A stretch of DNA of 64,000 nt, taken from assembly GCA_965223835.1 (NCBI GenBank), contig OZ245022.1, forward strand, positions 434,001-498,000, read 5' to 3'. The notes beneath the pieces were generated by a model, which saw only the letters and a list, made by a program, of their open reading frames with translations, was not told where the DNA came from and did no database searches. Shown in pieces: positions 8,104-16,239 of the stretch (positions within the stretch are counted from its first letter, which is position 1; the number at the start of each line of letters is the position of its first letter). Both the position numbers and the translations under genes were made by a program. Source of the stretch: CAVYXZ01 sp965223835. GTDB lineage: Bacteria; Chloroflexota; Anaerolineae; Aggregatilineales; Phototrophicaceae.

Positions 8104-9316
8104 TAGGGCAATCGCATATCAAATCTCAATGAAGGATAATGGTAGTCAAAAAAGGGACTGCCATGCTGCCAGAGACGAGTATACTCGCATACTTTGCGGA
8201 ACTGGACGATCCACGCATTGAAAAGAACCAGAAGCATCCACTCATCAATGTCATCACCATTGCTATATTGGGTGTCATCTGTGGTGCCGATACCTGGGTG
8301 GATATTGAATGCTATGGCAAGGCCAAGCAGGCGTGGTTAGGCACATTTCTGGATTTGAAAAACGGGATTCCATCACACGACACGTTCGGGCGGGTCTTTC
8401 GTTGGCTGGATGCCGAGCAATTCCAAGTTCAGTTTATTGCCTGGACACAGCATATCTGTGAGCTGACAGCAGGACAATTGGTGTCTCTGGATGGCAAAAA
8501 GCTGCGGCGCAGCCAAGATAAGCCGCATGAACGCGACGGGATTTGGATGGTCAGCGCTTGGGCAGGAGAAAACCGGATGGTATTAGGGCAGACGAAAGTC
8601 GATGAGAAATCGAATGAAATCACGGCGATCCCTGAACTGCTTTCGGTGTTGGAAATCACCGGGTGTCTCGTGACCATTGATGCGATGGGAACCCACAGCG
8701 ACATCGCCCAGAAGATTGTCAAAGCCCAGGCAGACTACATTCTGCCAGTGAAAGCGAACCAAGGCACACTGTATGAAGACATGGTGATGCTTTTCGATGG
8801 ATTTGAAGCCGAAAACTATGCCGCTGTCGCCTTTGACACCGCCAAACAGGGGTCTGAGGGGCATGACCGCTGTGAAATACGCCAGTGTTGGGTCGTATCG
8901 GAACCGGATTATCGCACCTATCTACGACGAGGCGGTGTCTGGCCGAAGTTGACGACGCTGGTGAAACTGTTGACCGTTCGCATCACACCGAAGAAAACCG
9001 AGGTCTCGGTGCGCTACTTCATCAGTAGTTGGTCGGCTTCAGCACACGCCTTCCTCAAGCGTATTCGAGAGCACTGGCAGATCGAAAACGGCTTACATTG
9101 GGTGCTCGACATCGCTTTTCGGGAGGACGAGTCACGCATCCGTAAGGATCATGCCCCACAGAATATGGCGGTTCTGCGCCACATGGCCCTCAACCTGCTC
9201 AAGCAAGAGACCTCGGTCAAGGTGGGCATCGCCGCCAAACGCAAAATGGCTGGTTGGGACAACACCTATCTGCTCAAGGTCGTATGTCCGTAAAGGTTTG
9301 ATATGCAATCGCCCTA
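8104..9316 (+). mobile_element. ISAs1-family element, copy 1 (1213 bp)
   Basis: Imperfect terminal inverted repeats (TAGGGCAATCGCATATCAAA at the left; the right end read on the opposite strand begins TAGGGCGATTGCATATCAAA) flank one transposase gene. A 9-bp direct repeat AAGACAGAA lies immediately outside (8095-8103 and 9317-9325), which marks a clean recent insertion. The internal sequence is identical, as far as can be compared by eye, to the copy at 19534-20746. Confidence 0.95.
8139..9293 (+). CDS. ISAs1-family transposase (H-repeat type), copy 1
   Basis: 384 residues, intact. It contains the ISAs1 N-terminal domain (ILAYFAELDDPRIEKNQKHP, AILGVICGADTW) and the DDE core: D in VSLDGKKLRRS, D in TIDAMGTHSDIAQKI and E in HWQIENGLHWVLDIAF. 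A start at ATG 8163, preceded by AAGGGA, would give the usual family N-terminus MLPETSIL and may be the real one. The protein is identical to that of copy 2, indicating recent transposition. Confidence 0.95.
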   Translation: MVVKKGTAMLPETSILAYFAELDDPRIEKNQKHPLINVITIAILGVICGADTWVDIECYGKAKQAWLGTFLDLKNGIPSHDTFGRVFRWLDAEQFQVQFIAWTQHICELTAGQLVSLDGKKLRRSQDKPHERDGIWMVSAWAGENRMVLGQTKVDEKSNEITAIPELLSVLEITGCLVTIDAMGTHSDIAQKIVKAQADYILPVKANQGTLYEDMVMLFDGFEAENYAAVAFDTAKQGSEGHDRCEIRQCWVVSEPDYRTYLRRGGVWPKLTTLVKLLTVRITPKKTEVSVRYFISSWSASAHAFLKRIREHWQIENGLHWVLDIAFREDESRIRKDHAPQNMAVLRHMALNLLKQETSVKVGIAAKRKMAGWDNTYLLKVVCP

Positions 9317-9427
9317 AAGACAGAAAAACAGACAGCAATTCTCATGCGTCTAATGTTAAACTAGGGCTTCCGCCTGGAGTTTGATGGCGATTTAGCCTTA
9401 ATTTGTGCAAGCAGGGAGTCAGGATTG

Positions 9428-10270
9428 ATGAAACTCAGTGTCAGCATGTGGAGTGTGGTAGCCAAAGTTAAAGCTGGGCAGATGAATCTGCAACAGTTTA
9501 TCGAGTTCGCTGCCGGTCAGAATATCGACGGCGTTGAATTGCTCGATTATTTCTGGAGAGATGTCAAAGCCGAATTACCTGAAATCAAGCAACAGATAGC
9601 CGATGCGGGCTTAGAAATTGCGGTGTATGCGGTCGGCAATGACTTCTTTCAGCCGGACGCCACCGCTCGTGCCCAGCAGCTTGCCGAGCTAAAACGTGGG
9701 ATCGACATTGCTGGTGAACTTGATGTGAACCTCATGCGCGTCTTCAGCGGTAATCATCGCGAAGGTTATACATTAGACGCGGGCATGGACTGGATTGTTG
9801 ACGGTCTCGCCGCCGGAGCTGAGTACGCTCATGAACAAGGCATTACATTGGCGCTGGAAAATCATGGCAAGATGGCCGGTCGTAGCGATCAGGTGAAGAC
9901 CATCATTGAGCAGGTTAATTCACCGGCCTTACGCGCCAATCTCGATACTGGCAATTTCTTGCTAGTGGGTCAAAACCCCGTCGATGCTGCCCGCGAACTG
10001 GCGGATTTGATCGCGCTGGTCCATCTCAAGGACTTTGGTCGGGCCGCACCGGACGAAACCGGTCACACCTACGAAGGGCTGGACGGACAGCAATATGTGG
10101 GCACCGTTGTAAGTGAAGGCATGGTCGATCTGGCCGCGATTTTGCGTATTCTCGATGGGGTTGGGTACACGGGTTGGCTCTCATTGGAGTATGAGGGCAA
10201 TGATGATTCGCTGACGGTTGGCGTACCGCAAAGTCTGGCAAATGCCCGACAGTTGCTGGCTGCTCTGTAG
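9428..10270 (+). CDS. Sugar phosphate isomerase/epimerase (AP endonuclease 2-type TIM barrel)
   Basis: 280 residues from ATG 9428, preceded by GGGAG and AGGA. The sequence fits the xylose-isomerase-like TIM barrel family: MKLSVSMWSVV at strand 1, FAAGQNIDGVELLDYFW, LALENHGKMAG carrying a metal-binding Glu, NLDTGNFL carrying the metal-binding Asp, LVHLKDFG with His, and GWLSLEYEG with the final Glu near the C-terminus. Family members isomerise or epimerise sugars or inositol derivatives using a divalent metal. No neighbouring sugar-pathway gene fixes the substrate. It lies 100 bases after ISAs1 copy 1 and may have lost its original upstream neighbours. Confidence 0.88.
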   Translation: MKLSVSMWSVVAKVKAGQMNLQQFIEFAAGQNIDGVELLDYFWRDVKAELPEIKQQIADAGLEIAVYAVGNDFFQPDATARAQQLAELKRGIDIAGELDVNLMRVFSGNHREGYTLDAGMDWIVDGLAAGAEYAHEQGITLALENHGKMAGRSDQVKTIIEQVNSPALRANLDTGNFLLVGQNPVDAARELADLIALVHLKDFGRAAPDETGHTYEGLDGQQYVGTVVSEGMVDLAAILRILDGVGYTGWLSLEYEGNDDSLTVGVPQSLANARQLLAAL

Positions 10271-10351
10271 CGTATTTTCGCCACCAGGACTTTCTCACCT
10301 GCTGGACTTTAGAATGGGCGGTTGTATTGGTTCCGCCCACTCTTGAATGAT

Positions 10352-10639
10352 CTATGAAATGATCTCCAGAACCAGCGGCTGGCGTCCGGCTGCTGTGACC
10401 ACCACGTCTTCATGTTTCCTCCCCAGCGTTAGCGATTGTCCCTGGTGTAAAACATTATTGGTATGGAGCGATGAGACCCACGCACCCCCGGCGAAGACTC
10501 GAATTTGGTGAGCATTCTGCGGCAATTTGCGGGTTTCGTTTTCGGTGATGCGGATACGTCGCTGGGGATTGGCTGCTAGCGCTTCCGGTGGGGAATTGCC
10601 ATTGTTAATCCACGGCCAGTGTGACTTCTGTCTGAGCAT
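10352..10639 (-). CDS. DUF2917-like small cupin-type protein
   Basis: 95 residues from the ATG at 10639, which has AAGGAG and AAAGGGA upstream; the longer frame to 10813 is out-of-frame shadow of the rhodanese gene. The stretch IRVFAGGAWVSSLHTNNVLHQGQSLTL followed by EDVVVTAAGRQPLVLEI matches the short beta-rich pattern of DUF2917 proteins (a Trp-Val-Thr-like strand, then a Pro/His-rich turn and a G-x-S/R-L strand). Function unknown. It follows the rhodanese gene on the same strand, 71 bases downstream, and could share its transcript. Confidence 0.55.
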   Translation of the reverse strand: MLRQKSHWPWINNGNSPPEALAANPQRRIRITENETRKLPQNAHQIRVFAGGAWVSSLHTNNVLHQGQSLTLGRKHEDVVVTAAGRQPLVLEIIS

Positions 10640-10710
10640 GGGATTCCCTTTCTCCTTGTTGACTGCGTATGGAGGTACTGGAACGCACCCCCATATCGCA
10701 TGAAATCTGG

Positions 10711-11562
10711 TTACTTCTCGATGGGCACGTTGACCAGATTGCCCCACTCGGTCCAACTGCCATCGTAATTGCGCACGTTGGGATAGCCGAGCAGATAGGT
10801 CAGGACAAACCAAGTATGGCTGCTGCGCTCCCCAATGCGGCAGTAGGCGATGGTCGGTTGCCGTGAATTCAGCCCCATCTCACGTTCATAAATGTCCCGG
10901 AGTTCGTCAGCAGATTTGAAAGTACCATCATCGCGGGCCGCGCGGCTCCAGGGGATGTTCTTCGCGCCGGGAATATGCCCCCCACGCAGCGCCCCTTCTT
11001 GCGGGTAATTGGGCATGTGCAGGGTTTCGCCACTGTACTCACCGGGGCTGCGGACATCCACCAGTTGACCGCCGCCACCACTGTGTTCCAGCACGTCGTC
11101 ACGAAATGCGCGGATGAAGATGTCCTGACGTTCCGATGCCTGGTAAGCGGTCGTGGGATAATTGGGAAGGTCGGTGCTCTGGGGGCGTTTCTCCGCCCAC
11201 CATTTCACGCGCCCGCCATCCATGATTTTGGCGTTGGTGTGATCGAACAACTGAAAGACCCAGAAGGCATAGGTGGCCCACCAGTTATTCTTATCGCCAT
11301 AAAAGACAACGGTTGTTTCAGGCGTGACACCGAGCCGCGCCATCAAGCGTTCAAAGCCCTCCTTGCGCAGATAATCACGGCGCACCGGGTCATTTAGATC
11401 GTTGGTCCAATCGACGTAGACCGCACCGGGGATGTGCCCGGCGGGATACAGCAAGGCATCTTCATTCGATTCGATAATGCGCACGGTCGGGTCTTTCAGG
11501 TGGTCGGCCACCCAGTCGGTCGTGACCAAAACGTCGGGTCGGGCATAGCCATTGAGTGTCAT
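10711..11562 (-). CDS. Thiosulfate/3-mercaptopyruvate sulfurtransferase (tandem rhodanese)
   Basis: 283 residues, two rhodanese domains. The N-terminal domain (residues ~10-130, GHIPGAVYVDW) has Asp where the catalytic Cys would be (FYGDKNNWWA) and is structural. The C-terminal domain (~150-280) has the active loop CRIGERSSHT in AYCRIGERS. The family transfers sulfane sulfur from thiosulfate (or mercaptopyruvate) to cyanide or thiols in the cytoplasm; the CRxGxR loop type is generally thiosulfate-preferring. AAGGAG precedes the ATG. It is transcribed toward the DUF2917-like gene. The secreted-protein gene lies 91 bases upstream on the same strand. Confidence 0.92.
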   Translation of the reverse strand: MTLNGYARPDVLVTTDWVADHLKDPTVRIIESNEDALLYPAGHIPGAVYVDWTNDLNDPVRRDYLRKEGFERLMARLGVTPETTVVFYGDKNNWWATYAFWVFQLFDHTNAKIMDGGRVKWWAEKRPQSTDLPNYPTTAYQASERQDIFIRAFRDDVLEHSGGGGQLVDVRSPGEYSGETLHMPNYPQEGALRGGHIPGAKNIPWSRAARDDGTFKSADELRDIYEREMGLNSRQPTIAYCRIGERSSHTWFVLTYLLGYPNVRNYDGSWTEWGNLVNVPIEK

Positions 11563-11653
11563 TTTTTTGCTCCTTATTGATCGAGGAATTGAGAAATCGA
11601 AAGTGGGAGCGAGACGAACTGCCCCGCTCCTGTTTGTACCGTTGGGTTGGTGC

Positions 11654-12286
11654 TTACGCGCCGGCGATGTGGATGGAACTCAGGACATTGCTGCAAGTGT
11701 TGGGGCCAGGCAGACCACTGGCTTCGGAACCATTTTCACAGCCACCATTGAGTGACGCGAGTTGGGCCGCGAGCAGGTCGGGGTCTTCCAGAGCCGGGCC
11801 GTGCGTACGAGCCACGAGATGAATCTCAGCCTGGTCGATAGCGGTGAGGCCCTCCGTTTCGAAGGCATAGGCTTTTGAAGTGTCGGCAACATCCAGGCGG
11901 GCAGTGAAGCGGGCTTGACCGGCCTCATCGACAATCTGACCATCGGCCAGGATCATTGCGGCCTGAACGTCGGGTGCCCCGCCATTTTGCGGCAGGTCAT
12001 CGCCATTGCAAACGCCATCCGAGCAAGCGGCGGGGTTATTGAAAATCACCCACCAGGCTGTCACGGCGTCACCTGGTATCAGATCGCTGGTGTGGAACAT
12101 CATCGCGACTTCGTCACCGTTGCGCACCACGACCGAGAAGGCATCGTCAACGGCGTCCTGCGTACCGAAGGCGTTGACGGGTTCCATCGTGAATGTCAGG
12201 TCAGCATCTTGAGCGAAGGCGGCCTGTGACAGGATAGAAACGATCAAGAACACGATGACCGTCATTACGAAACTAATACGTTGCAT
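11654..12286 (-). CDS. Secreted protein of unknown function
   Basis: 210 residues. A classical signal peptide is visible (basic start, hydrophobic core TVIVFLIVSILSQAAF, cleavage likely after AFAQ near residue 25). The mature part is acidic and beta-rich with paired cysteines (CSDGVC, then a C-terminal NGGCENG and NTCSNV) that could form disulfides. Recurrent motifs such as LTAIDQAEIHLVARTHGPA recall small extracytoplasmic beta-sandwich proteins, but I do not recognise a family. A strong ribosome-binding site AAGGAGG precedes the ATG. It is divergent from the LuxR-type regulator at 12475, with a ~190-base shared promoter region. Confidence 0.7.
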   Translation of the reverse strand: MQRISFVMTVIVFLIVSILSQAAFAQDADLTFTMEPVNAFGTQDAVDDAFSVVVRNGDEVAMMFHTSDLIPGDAVTAWWVIFNNPAACSDGVCNGDDLPQNGGAPDVQAAMILADGQIVDEAGQARFTARLDVADTSKAYAFETEGLTAIDQAEIHLVARTHGPALEDPDLLAAQLASLNGGCENGSEASGLPGPNTCSNVLSSIHIAGA

Positions 12287-12474
12287 TGTATACTCCTCCT
12301 TAAAGCGAGTTTGCGCATCGTTGAAGCGATGCTGCGGATGAAATGGATGTTTAGACTATAGGTAATCAGGTGATCGCTCGTCACCCTCTCTAAAGATGGT
12401 TATGCGGGTGGTACGGTGGGGGGGATAATCAACCGGGCTGACTAGCGGTGTCGATGTTAAGAGGGCACATAAAC

Positions 12475-14985
12475 ATGGAACAATCCGAAAATCTGCTGTT
12501 AGATGAATTCAAGCCCCGTGAACTTGAGGTTTTGCGCCTGATTGCCGCCGGACACTCGAATCAGGCGATTGCCGACGAATTGTTCATTTCTGTGACCACT
12601 GTGCGCTGGTACAACAAAAGTATTTACAGCAAGCTGGGTGTTCACAGCCGTACCCTGGCGGTGGCTCGTGCCCATGAATTAGGCCTGCTTGACGAGCAAC
12701 CTGTCCAATCCCCACCACCTAAAGATAATCTGCCGGAGCCGCTGACACCCTTTGTTGGGCGTGTCCGTGAATTGGCCGAACTCACGGCGTTGTTAGATGA
12801 TCCGCAAAAGCGGCTCATTACACTATTCGGACCAGGGGGCATCGGCAAAACACGATTGATGCTGGCGGCAGCGCAGGCGCGTCAGACGGCATACCCCGAT
12901 GGCGTTTACTTTATATCGTTGGGGACGATTGATACCGGCAATTTCACGTCGGCGTCTGCATTGGAATTCGTGATTGCGACCATCACCAGTCAGCTTAACC
13001 TGGATGCCCGTGGCAAAACGGATCGGCGGCAACAGCTATTAGATTACCTGCGTGATAAACGGTTGTTATTATTGCTAGATCGTTTTGAGCATTTGCTGAC
13101 CGAAGTTGAATTGCTGACCGATATTTTGGGTGCGGCCCCCAGAGTTGACATGCTGGTCACATCGCGGGAAGCGCTCGGTGTGATGGGTGAAACGGTGTAT
13201 ACATTACACGGCATGACCCTACCGACGGCTTTGGACAACGCGCTGGAAACCGACTCCGTACATTTATTCATCCAGAGCGCCAGCCGATCTCGCTCAAACT
13301 TTAAGCCCGGTGAATCCGCGCTACGCGACATTATTCAGATCTGCGATTTCGTTGATGGACTGCCGCTGGGGATTGAATTGGCCGCGTCCTGGGTCCGAGC
13401 ACTGACAATTGAAGACATCGTAATGGAACTTCAACGCGGCCTCGATATTCTGGAAACGCGGGTGGGGAGTATCCGGGCAGTGTTTACCAAGTCCTGGGAA
13501 TTGCTGTCACCCGAAGAACGCGAAACGTTCGCGCAATTGTCGGTTTTTCGGAGCGGTTGTACGCGTGAGGCCGCCGAGCAAATTACGGGTGCTTCGATCT
13601 GGACGTTGACCGCGTTGGTCGATAAATCCATGTTGTGGCACACGCCGATTCCTGGTCGTTATTCGCAGCATGAACTGCTGCGTCAATATGGCGAAGAACA
13701 GCTTGCTGGTGGACAGGCGGTGGCCCTGCTCCGTGATCGTCATTGTGATTATTATGCGCAGTATGGAGCGCTGTGGGGCGATCTGTTGAAGACCTGTGAC
13801 CAACAACTGGCGTTGTCTGCACTGGATCGTGAACTGGATAACATTCGGTCGGCCTGGTCGTGGGCGGTACGCAACCAGCGGGCTACCGCGCTGGAGCAGT
13901 TGGCGATTATCTGGTACTACTTCGAGATGCGCAATAGTTGTCAGGAAGGTTACGAACTGTTTGCGATGGCGCTTGACCAGTGGCCGGATGCGCCCACTGT
14001 CGTCCTGGGCGCGTTACTAGGTGGCAACAGTACGTTGCTATGGCGACTGGGCCGCTGGGATGAAGCCGAAGCCAGCGCCTTGCGCAGTATCCAACTGTTT
14101 ACAGCGGCGGGACGAGAAGCCGATACGGTTCACGGTAATCTGACACTGGGCAATATCTATTCGATGCGTGACGATGCCCAGGTCGGTCAGCAACAATATC
14201 AGCAAACGCTGGCGCTGGCGCGGCAGCATGAAGATCGCTGGCGCGAGTGTATGCTCTTGAGCAATATGAGCATTAACGCCCGCCGCTTAGGGCAGATGGA
14301 ATTGGCGCTGGACTATTTGCAACGCCTGTTGACTATCGCTGAGGATCTGGGCGATGAAATGATTATTGCGGCGGCATTCAGGAACCTCGGCCTCGTCTAT
14401 CAACAGTTGGGCCAGCTCGACGAAGCCCTGCAAAATTTGGAAGCCAGCCGAGCGGTCGCTGAGTCCATTAACCAGCGCTGGCTGATGGCGGTCACCCTCA
14501 ACGACCTGGGCGATATTGTCTTGCTTCAACAAGATTATCCCCGTGCCCAGCAACTTATGGAAACGAGCCTGGCGCTCAACCGCGAAGACGGAAATGATTA
14601 TGACGTGACGTTTAGTCTGGTTAGCCTCAGCAAAGTACTGGGGTTACAGGGCCAATACCAGGCTGCTCACGCGCATTTGAAGGCCTGTCTTGATCTGGCT
14701 GTTGAAAAGTCGATGGTGGAGGCTGGATTGCGGGCGCTGGTGGCGCTTGCTGAGTTACTTGTCCAGCAAGAAAAGTTCGAAGCGGCACTCAGTGGCCTGA
14801 CCATCGTCAGCGACCATTCGCTCAGTGACCAATCCAGCGTGGAAAGTGCTCAACAAATCATGGAAAAAATAGTTGATTTAATGCCCACCGCTGCGTATGA
14901 TCGTGCGCTCCAGCAAGGAAGACAATCAGAATGGCAGGCGATTGGAGCAGGGATGTTGGCGGCACTGATTGATGAAGAAAGTTAA
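12475..14985 (+). CDS. LuxR-type transcriptional regulator with NB-ARC ATPase and TPR repeats
   Basis: 836 residues from ATG 12475. Unusually, the LuxR helix-turn-helix is at the N-terminus (residues ~12-65: LKPRE-like start FKPRELEVLRLIAAG, then SNQAIADELFISVTTVRWY and SKLGVHSRT). A STAND/NB-ARC ATPase follows with P-loop GPGGIGKT (119-126), Walker B LLLLLDRFEH, VTSRE and GLPLGIELAASW. The C-terminal ~400 residues are TPR helices (GNIYSMRDDAQVGQQQYQQT, RNLGLVYQQLGQLDEALQNL). STAND regulators act as ligand-triggered oligomeric switches. Targets are unknown; candidates are the divergent secreted-protein gene or the lasso cluster 500 bases downstream. This is inference from position only. Confidence 0.92.
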   Translation: MEQSENLLLDEFKPRELEVLRLIAAGHSNQAIADELFISVTTVRWYNKSIYSKLGVHSRTLAVARAHELGLLDEQPVQSPPPKDNLPEPLTPFVGRVRELAELTALLDDPQKRLITLFGPGGIGKTRLMLAAAQARQTAYPDGVYFISLGTIDTGNFTSASALEFVIATITSQLNLDARGKTDRRQQLLDYLRDKRLLLLLDRFEHLLTEVELLTDILGAAPRVDMLVTSREALGVMGETVYTLHGMTLPTALDNALETDSVHLFIQSASRSRSNFKPGESALRDIIQICDFVDGLPLGIELAASWVRALTIEDIVMELQRGLDILETRVGSIRAVFTKSWELLSPEERETFAQLSVFRSGCTREAAEQITGASIWTLTALVDKSMLWHTPIPGRYSQHELLRQYGEEQLAGGQAVALLRDRHCDYYAQYGALWGDLLKTCDQQLALSALDRELDNIRSAWSWAVRNQRATALEQLAIIWYYFEMRNSCQEGYELFAMALDQWPDAPTVVLGALLGGNSTLLWRLGRWDEAEASALRSIQLFTAAGREADTVHGNLTLGNIYSMRDDAQVGQQQYQQTLALARQHEDRWRECMLLSNMSINARRLGQMELALDYLQRLLTIAEDLGDEMIIAAAFRNLGLVYQQLGQLDEALQNLEASRAVAESINQRWLMAVTLNDLGDIVLLQQDYPRAQQLMETSLALNREDGNDYDVTFSLVSLSKVLGLQGQYQAAHAHLKACLDLAVEKSMVEAGLRALVALAELLVQQEKFEAALSGLTIVSDHSLSDQSSVESAQQIMEKIVDLMPTAAYDRALQQGRQSEWQAIGAGMLAALIDEES

Positions 14986-15179
14986 ACTGGTCTGTATACT
15001 GTACCCTGATATATTGCCCTACGGTCAATGTGCATTGCAAATCACCAGAACGATGGGCGTATTTCCCGGCGATGATGCATCAAAATTGTAACATTCTAGG
15101 AAATATTACTCAGAGTCTTTTTCGATTGCTTGATGCTAAACTGAACATAAATCAGTAGCAAAGGTTGCAGGAGCATCTG

Positions 15180-15377
15180 GTGAAACTCGACTTTATGCTG
15201 GCGCAGCGACAAAATGCCCAGGCGATCATCCGTCGGGAAACGCAGCGCCTGGCGCGCCAACCCCATGTTGATACTGCTTTGCTTGAAAATGCCCGGATCA
15301 TCCTCCATCACTGGGAAGCTCGCATCCGCCGCGAATATGGCCCACACGTGCTCAACGATTCTACCCCACCGCTTTGA
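15180..15377 (+). CDS. Small basic helical protein, hypothetical
   Basis: A 65-residue ORF starting at GTG 15180 with AGGAG at 15169-15173. The sequence is mostly helical and Arg-rich (RQNAQAIIRRETQRL, ARIILHHWEARIRREYG). It has no family I recognise. The good ribosome-binding site and a length that fills the gap between the regulator and the lasso cluster make it plausible, but codon pattern alone cannot prove it. Confidence 0.4.
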   Translation: MKLDFMLAQRQNAQAIIRRETQRLARQPHVDTALLENARIILHHWEARIRREYGPHVLNDSTPPL

Positions 15378-15503
15378 TTAAAACGCTAATCTCCATTTTC
15401 GAGTAAAATACTACATACGCCCCATTCATGCTGTTCATGGCAACGGCTGGTTGGTGTTGCGTTCTCAATATGTTTGCAATCAACTGAGCTAGAGGGCGGT
15501 TGA

Positions 15504-15785
15504 ATGGATTTCGATAATGCGCGAATAACGGTCCCGGATCATGTGTTGGCCCGCGAAGTTGGTGATGAGCTGGTCATTCTGAATCTGGATAATGAACAGT
15601 ATTATGGCCTTGATGCCGTGGGTGCCGCAATGTGGACGACATTAACCACGACGCCGACGATTCAAGCGTCATTGGAAAAACTGCATGCCGAATATGATGT
15701 CGAATTGGACCAACTCAAGAACGACCTCGAGACGTTGATTAATGATTTACAACAGGATGGATTGCTTGAAGTCGTTGATCGCTAA
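15504..15785 (+). CDS. Lasso peptide leader-recognition protein B1 (PqqD/RRE family)
   Basis: 93 residues with the PqqD-like RiPP recognition element fold: strands in ILNLDNEQYYGLDAVGAAMW, then helices TTPTIQASLEKLHAEYDVE and LKNDLETLINDLQQDGLL. B1 proteins bind the leader peptide, in particular the YxxPxL segment, and hand it to the B2 protease. It is the first gene of the cluster, and its stop (15783-15785) is one base before the B2 start at 15787, so both are probably co-translated. Length and fold are standard for stand-alone lasso RRE proteins. Gram-negative McjB-type systems fuse B1 and B2; here they are split. Confidence 0.9.
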   Translation: MDFDNARITVPDHVLAREVGDELVILNLDNEQYYGLDAVGAAMWTTLTTTPTIQASLEKLHAEYDVELDQLKNDLETLINDLQQDGLLEVVDR

Positions 15786-15786
15786 C

Positions 15787-16239
15787 ATGTCGCGCCTGCA
15801 ACAAATTGAAAAAGGTTGGTGGCTCCTGCCACAAGTGGTCGGGCTATTATTGCTGGTATCATTCATCCTCCCTGTTGTTGGCTTTCAGCGCGTCAGCCGC
15901 TGGTTTGGTCTTATGGCTGGTGAGGCAGAAGCTCCATATGATTCGAGGCTGTTACACCGGGCCAGACACATCGCCGTTCTGGTGAACGCAGTGGCGGCGC
16001 GACTACCATTACCCTTTACCTGTCTCGCCCGTTCACTGGTGTTATGGCGGCTGCTGCGGTCCACCGGTATTGATTGCCAACTGTATATCGGCGTCAATCA
16101 TGCGCAGAAAGTTCACGATTCGTTGGCGGCGCATGCCTGGATCGAATATTATGGCAATATTTTGAATGATAGGCCGGATGTGCATGCTACCTACACCACC
16201 CTGGCGACATTTATTGCCCGCAAGAAAGCCAGTCACTGA
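15787..16239 (+). CDS. Lasso peptide leader protease B2 (transglutaminase-like)
   Basis: 150 residues from ATG 15787 (an upstream in-frame ATG at 15757 is possible but overlaps B1). A hydrophobic segment at residues 11-31 precedes a transglutaminase-like Cys protease core: C79 in PFTCLARSLVLWRLL, H116 in AAHAWIEY and D128 in LNDRP form the expected Cys-His-Asp triad. RSTGIDCQLYIGV is also a conserved B2 stretch. B2 cuts the leader after the -1 residue so that the new N-terminus can be cyclised. The stop overlaps the cyclase start by one base (TGATG). The likely membrane segment suggests action close to the membrane. Confidence 0.9.
   Translation: MSRLQQIEKGWWLLPQVVGLLLLVSFILPVVGFQRVSRWFGLMAGEAEAPYDSRLLHRARHIAVLVNAVAARLPLPFTCLARSLVLWRLLRSTGIDCQLYIGVNHAQKVHDSLAAHAWIEYYGNILNDRPDVHATYTTLATFIARKKASH

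Noticed and set aside
10640..10813. Longer form of the DUF2917-like gene to 10813
   Set aside because: The extra N-terminal part runs antiparallel-free but in another frame over the rhodanese gene end; SD and family start point to 10639.
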